Assembly (NCBI GenBank): GCA_002633005.1 | Contig: NMRA01000247.1 | Coordinates: forward strand, 221,208 to 285,207 | From: Phoronis australis | Taxonomy: Eukaryota; Phoronida; Phoronidae | Length of the DNA stretch: 64,000 nt | Reading direction: 5' to 3' | Shown here: positions 58,701 to 61,700 of the stretch, in pieces | Layout: each line of letters opens with the position of its first letter | How positions within the stretch are numbered: position 1 is the first letter of the stretch | Notes under the pieces: model-generated | Seen by the model: the letters and a program-made list of their open reading frames with translations, nothing else | Told to the model about the DNA's origin: nothing | Databases searched by the model: none | Made by a program: the position numbers and the translations under genes

Positions 58701-61700
58701 AGTTTCCTTAGCAAAAGAACTGCTACATTGTCTGTATGCATTATGACAAAAGTGAAGTCTCTGACATTAAAACAGAGAAATGTGGCAATACAGTAGAGTC
58801 AAATGTAATGAACTCTGGCTCACCTCCAAATCCTGTGTTGTTATTGGACGGTGCTGGGGTATCTACACCCTCCGTACAATAGAATCCTGGGTAACATTTG
58901 CCAGTGGTTGATGACTGGCCAGTTGTCTCACAGTAGTACCTGTAACAACACGCAAGTTCCAAAACTTAACCGCATTTGACACCAATTGGTAGGTAAGTAC
59001 CAATGAATGTAAACTGCACACATTATGCATTTCAGACATGAATAGTATACTTTTGAATGACATAGATTTCTGATGGCGCAGAATTCAAAATTCATATCAG
59101 AAAACAGGCACGTGTAAGTAAAGTATTGCATAAACCAACTGTTAAGCCTACCCTCCATCACACTGAGTGCACTCTGAGGCATCCTGTAGCTCTACACCAG
59201 GGCCATAGGTACCCTTTGGACATGACTGCTGATTGAAACCAGTAGTGCCAGGGCAGTACTTGCCCGGGGGACAAGAGTCCACGCGGTCCTTGTTCACACA
59301 GTAGAAACGTGGTGGGCATGGGTCACACACCTCTGCCTGGGTATGATTCATGTAATAGCCTGCAAATGAAAGTGATCGCTGAGTACCCATATATTAACAA
59401 CCGCAAACTGAGTGAAACTTTAACAGATAGGAAAACTCATGACATGATAACAGGAACGCTGTATTACCATTGCTGCTGGGTGAAACATTAAGTGCAAATT
59501 TTTCAAATTTATTCTTCCCATAAACAAGAAGAAATCACTATTGTTATTATTACAAAGGGTGGGGTCAAAGTCAGGTCAAATGACTTCTAGGTGGCTAATA
59601 AATGAACAAAAGTCAAAGAAAACTAATTTAAATTAAAATTTTCAACTACTCTAGAGCATCGTAAACACAAACTCATCACAACTTGAACAGTCATCAGTTA
59701 GGCGCACCATGTAACTCCATGCTCAACAAGCAACATATTTCCCCTGATTTGAGCACCAATACTAATTAGTTCAACATTCTTTCCGCCACTTCAAAATGAA
59801 AACCATGACATGGCAAGTAATCATATTTCATAAATTAGGAAACGGCCATGATTTAGCAAAATATGACTCACCATCATTACAAGGTAGTGGAACAGCTGTG
59901 CCATTAGGACAAAAACGGCCTGTGGGGCAAATATCACCAGTAACGCCATCTGTGGGTGAACTACTGTTGGCTTTTAGAGTACAGTAGAAGCCAGCCGCAC
60001 AGTTTCCTGCAGTACAAACAAGAGGTGAAAATACTACAACATTAACACTTGTAAGTCAGTGTGTTTATTGAACATTTAGATAAACAAGTTCAAGGTCTGT
60101 CCAAGAATCAAGCAGGTAAAACTCAGGAATAAAATATTTCAATATTCTTAGGCACGATTCAACGACCCAAGCATCGCAATTTCAGTCCACGAATTTATCA
60201 TGACAGTATAATTAGGAGCATAAAAACATTCAACCAAAGTTCTCCAGTTAGGGACAATGAAAAATTAATTTTACAAGCACAAGGATAGAGATTGCAACAA
60301 ATTACAGAAATAGGCAATACTGGTCATCTCATATTGAAGAATTACAATAAATGACATGTATGACATACTATCATTCGCCTCAATTTTACACAATATGGGA
60401 AACCACTAAATGTTGTGTTGGCACCTATTTTTGATGATTTTATGACCAGTCGATTCTTACTTTTGATAAAATTTACAGTGTCCAATATTTTAAGAAAGAC
60501 AATTAATGCCAAAATTGCTCAAGTCCCAACATTCAGAATCAAGAAAATTCAATTTCAATTTAAAACCTGTGTCCCAAATTTAAGAGATTGGCTGAAACTG
60601 TAGAATTTTCACCTTGTACAAACATAGTCATCATTCTGAATAAATCAAACCAGCCAATGGCTGCAAGAGTTAGGTGGTTGCCTAGAGAGAAATTAAATTA
60701 ATTTCCCCAAAGTGTCAAGAAAACTACAATATGACATACCTGTGTAAGAAGTCTGTCCAGGTGAGTCGCAGTATTTACCGGGTGGACAGTCCAGACAGTC
60801 CGTAATCTCATCATTGGTGGTATTGGGCAGGTAAGTACCTACTGGACACTTAATGGGCGTGCCTGTCTGCTCGGGACAGTAGTGACCGGCAGGACAGATG
60901 TCACCATATGTCTGGCCAACAGGGTCAGGATTGATGGCCCCAGATGTGCAGTAATAGCCAGCATGGCAGCTGCCATTGGGAGCAGTCAAGCCTGGGAGAA
61001 AAAAGAAAATAAATGATATTTCAAACTACATAAACTAAAACAACATGTTTTTAGGAATGGGATTACTCCATCAAAAAACAGAACAGACGCATGGAAAAAC
61101 ATATTTTAATTCAGGGGGAGTAACTTTGTAATTAAGCCAAAGCATACTGGTTTGGGTCCTTAGGCTGGTAGATGCCTTCACACACAACTGCACCACTAAC
61201 AATTCAAAACCTGATTGACGTTGAGTTACTAACTGCTTCTATTAAAAAACTAGTTTTGATGCCAATGTGTAGGCTTTAAAAAAGGAACTTTGCTAAAATG
61301 GGTGTGGCACAGGTTCCAAAATGAGCCTGGCATATTAGAGTTAGTAGTATTTTGGGGAGACCTCCAGCGCTCTTCGAATTGCAAATACTGGGATGCCGGT
61401 AAGCAAACATTTCGACTCGTGTTTCCATTCATTGGATGATTTCACAGGTGGTACTCTTGTAGGAAGTAGAAAGTTAAATGCATTATCAACTATCAAATCC
61501 ATATCCACAGTCTCAGCAGTACTGTGGGATTTGCTGCCAATTACCCATACCCTAATTTACTCCCCCTTGCCATTTCCCTATGCCCCCTTCCTTACAAAAG
61601 GTTCTCTGTCTTATTGAATTGTTTTACTGTGCTGTACTCTATTGCTTACAACTACTTGCCACTGAAGAAGTGTGCAAGTATGACACGTCTAGAAGCTCTT

